Shown piece by piece: positions 62,346-64,000 of a DNA stretch of 64,000 bases; the first letter of the stretch is position 1, and each line of letters starts with the position of its first letter. The notes under the pieces are model-generated. The model was not told where the DNA came from, did no database searches, and saw only the letters and a list, made by a program, of their open reading frames with translations. The position numbers were made by a program, and so were the translations under genes. The stretch comes from Escallonia rubra (taxonomy: Eukaryota; Streptophyta; Magnoliopsida; Escalloniales; Escalloniaceae): positions 1 through 64,000 of the forward strand of contig JAVXUO010002997.1 of assembly GCA_033065855.1 (NCBI GenBank), given 5' to 3'.

Positions 62346-64000
62346 GACCTGGCAAACGGGTATACCCGCCGGGTACGAGTAAAACCCGGTTGGGGTCTGG
62401 GTAAAAATGGGTTGGGTAATTTATACCCGAGTTTTTTCGGGTAGGATTTTCTAGGAACCGTACCCTACCCTTGCGGGTAGGGTATTACCCGTGGGTCATG
62501 TCTTTTAAAAAAAAAAAACAGATTTTAACACTCTTTTAGTCTTTTTGCTGGTTACTAATTTATTCAGTACTACTACTTACTGTTATTTTTCTCTTTTTGT
62601 TTCTTTTGCTCATTTTACCAACACATTTCATGCCTTTGATTGTGGTTGTAAAAACAATTTTCAGTTTTCAATTTACCAAAAACTAAAAGTTATGACACAA
62701 AACATTAAAACTCATAATCTCCTACTTAGTTACTTACTACTAAATACTTACTAGTTACTACTTACTAGCATACTAATTGTTAAATACCATAAGAACAAAT
62801 TCAAGCATTGAACCCCATTCCCCAATCCCCACCCACAGTCCAAAAACTTTAAACAATTATATCATCATATCACATGCATATATTCATTGAAATTAAAGTC
62901 TTCAATTCTATCGTCGTCAACTAAAACTTCAAGTTTTCAAAACTCCGTTAAGCTTCTTGCATCCAACGAACCTTCCATGTTCGCATTGATAGGCAAAGAT
63001 ACCACAAGGTCACTATCCTCCGGCTCATCACCTACATTTAAGCAAATACGATTAAACTAAATAAATAAACTTCATATTCTAATGCTTTAAAAATAATAAC
63101 TTACTTTGAATTGCATAACCATACAACCAATTACATCCGCAAACCAAAACTTGGGCATTATCCAGAGTAAGTGAACTCCGAACTTTTGAAAGAACTTTTG
63201 CTCCAATACTAAAAGCCGATTCGGATGCAACAGTGGTTATTGGAATGCTCATAATGTCACGTGCCATATTAGAAAGAATAGTATACCTAAACCGATTGTC
63301 TTTCCGATACTCCAACACATCCAAATATGCATATTCCACACGATCATATGCCGGCTCCTCCAAATAAAGATCCAAATCCGACTTCTTCTTGGCCTTAAGT
63401 CGTCGCTTTTTAAAGTACTCCTACATTTTTAGAATGAGAAATGTGTTAAACAAAAAATATAAAAAAGCAAACAAGGAACGTAAACATAAAAAGGAAATAA
63501 CTTACTTCGGCCTCGTCTTCTTCCACGCAAATGACACTTGTACCAACTGAAGCTTTATCTTTAGGAACAACAGAATTTTGAACCACATATTCTTCATAGA
63601 GCTTCTCGATCTTCTTTTTGAGTTCTTTTGCCTTATCTTTCCCTCTACCCGCTTCAATCTTTTCATAGCAATATTCCACATATCCTAACTTGTAGCGAGG
63701 ATCAAGCATTGTTGTTATAGCTAGGATAGTACTATAAGACTCCCAATACTTTAAAAACTTAGGGTACATTTCCGTCGCCATTTTTCTCAAAACTAGATCC
63801 TCACTTTCCATCTCTTCCATTATAAGCAACTGAATTTTCCACACTGAATTAAAATACAGATTTGAAGTTACGTACTCAGTCCCGGACACAAAATTGGTCA
63901 TCACAGCAAATGGGGCCAAAAACTTTGCAATTTTTGCCCCCCTATCCCATTCTTCATTGGTAGGACAATACTTGTAGCTAGGTTCAATGAGAGAATAATT
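62346..64000 (-). mobile_element. hAT transposon, 3' part, running off the window
   Basis: The right end in element orientation carries TAGACCTGGCAAACGGGTA (62346) and many TACCC/GGGTA words in both directions (62350-62500), a typical hAT terminal region. Transposase exons on the minus strand follow (62937-64000). The start of the element lies past the window end. Confidence 0.82.
62937..64000 (-). CDS. hAT transposase, C-terminal half, three exons
   Basis: Exons 64000-63506 (partial), 63420-63105 and 63031-62937 join in frame. Introns are 85 bp (63421-63505) and 73 bp (63032-63104), with GTAAGTTA donors and TGTAG acceptors. The first exon has the hAT RNase H-like end (YSTILAITTMLDPRYKLGYV), the second the dimerisation domain (NMARDIMSIPITTVASESAF, KVLSKVRSSLTLDNAQVLVC), and the third an acidic tail ending TEF and TGA. 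The protein cuts and moves its element. No stop or frameshift is seen in this half. The catalytic first two thirds are outside the window. Confidence 0.85.

Overview
This is nuclear DNA from a land plant, most likely a flowering plant. Two interrupted host genes with GT-AG introns and plastid-type N-termini sit among many transposable elements. I saw no bacterial operons, rRNA, tRNA or CRISPR.

Region 1 (1-14336, GC-rich) is a Ty3/Gypsy LTR retrotransposon of the Tat clade, running on the minus strand and cut by the left window edge. It has a 1.84 kb 5' LTR (12499-14336), a primer site, gag, protease, reverse transcriptase, two RNase H domains and integrase. All reading frames are broken. Between pol and the 3' LTR, in the opposite (plus) orientation, lies a spliced Plant Mobile Domain (PMD) gene with its own candidate TATA box. 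This is the most interesting object in the window.

Region 2 (14337-25085) is a nest. An older non-autonomous LTR element (LTR remnants at 14337-14735 and about 24670-25085) was hit by the Tat element in its left LTR. A 7.3 kb chromodomain-bearing Ty3/Gypsy element of Del/Tekay type (17184-24492, minus strand) inserted into its interior. Region 3 (25086-31409) holds an RNase H-like remnant, the 5' part of a hAT transposon and a Ty1/Copia element lacking its 3' end. Region 4 (32182-34939) is a small non-autonomous LTR element with both LTRs, a near-matching target-site duplication, an unknown ORF and an array of CTATCGATAG repeats.

Region 5 (35291-42678) is a host gene on the minus strand, recognised as PSB33 (chloroplast Rieske-like thylakoid protein, Arabidopsis At1g71500 type). 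It has three exons giving 281 codons and a 6.4 kb first intron holding a 400 bp triplicate repeat. Region 6 (42679-58001) is intergenic and holds several DNA transposons: a 1.24 kb non-autonomous hAT with a perfect 8 bp target duplication, a 1.04 kb Mutator-like element with a perfect 9 bp target duplication lying inside a rearranged Gypsy LTR pair, and a second Mutator-like element ending 45 bp before the next gene. Region 7 (58046-59180 and on) is a plastid-targeted NTF2/SnoaL-like gene whose last exon I could not find. The window ends in hAT-type debris and the spliced 3' half of a hAT transposase (62346-64000, minus strand) that shows no disabling change in the part seen.

The coding logic is mostly that of mobile elements. 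The two host genes both appear to concern the chloroplast, but I see no sign that they are functionally linked.
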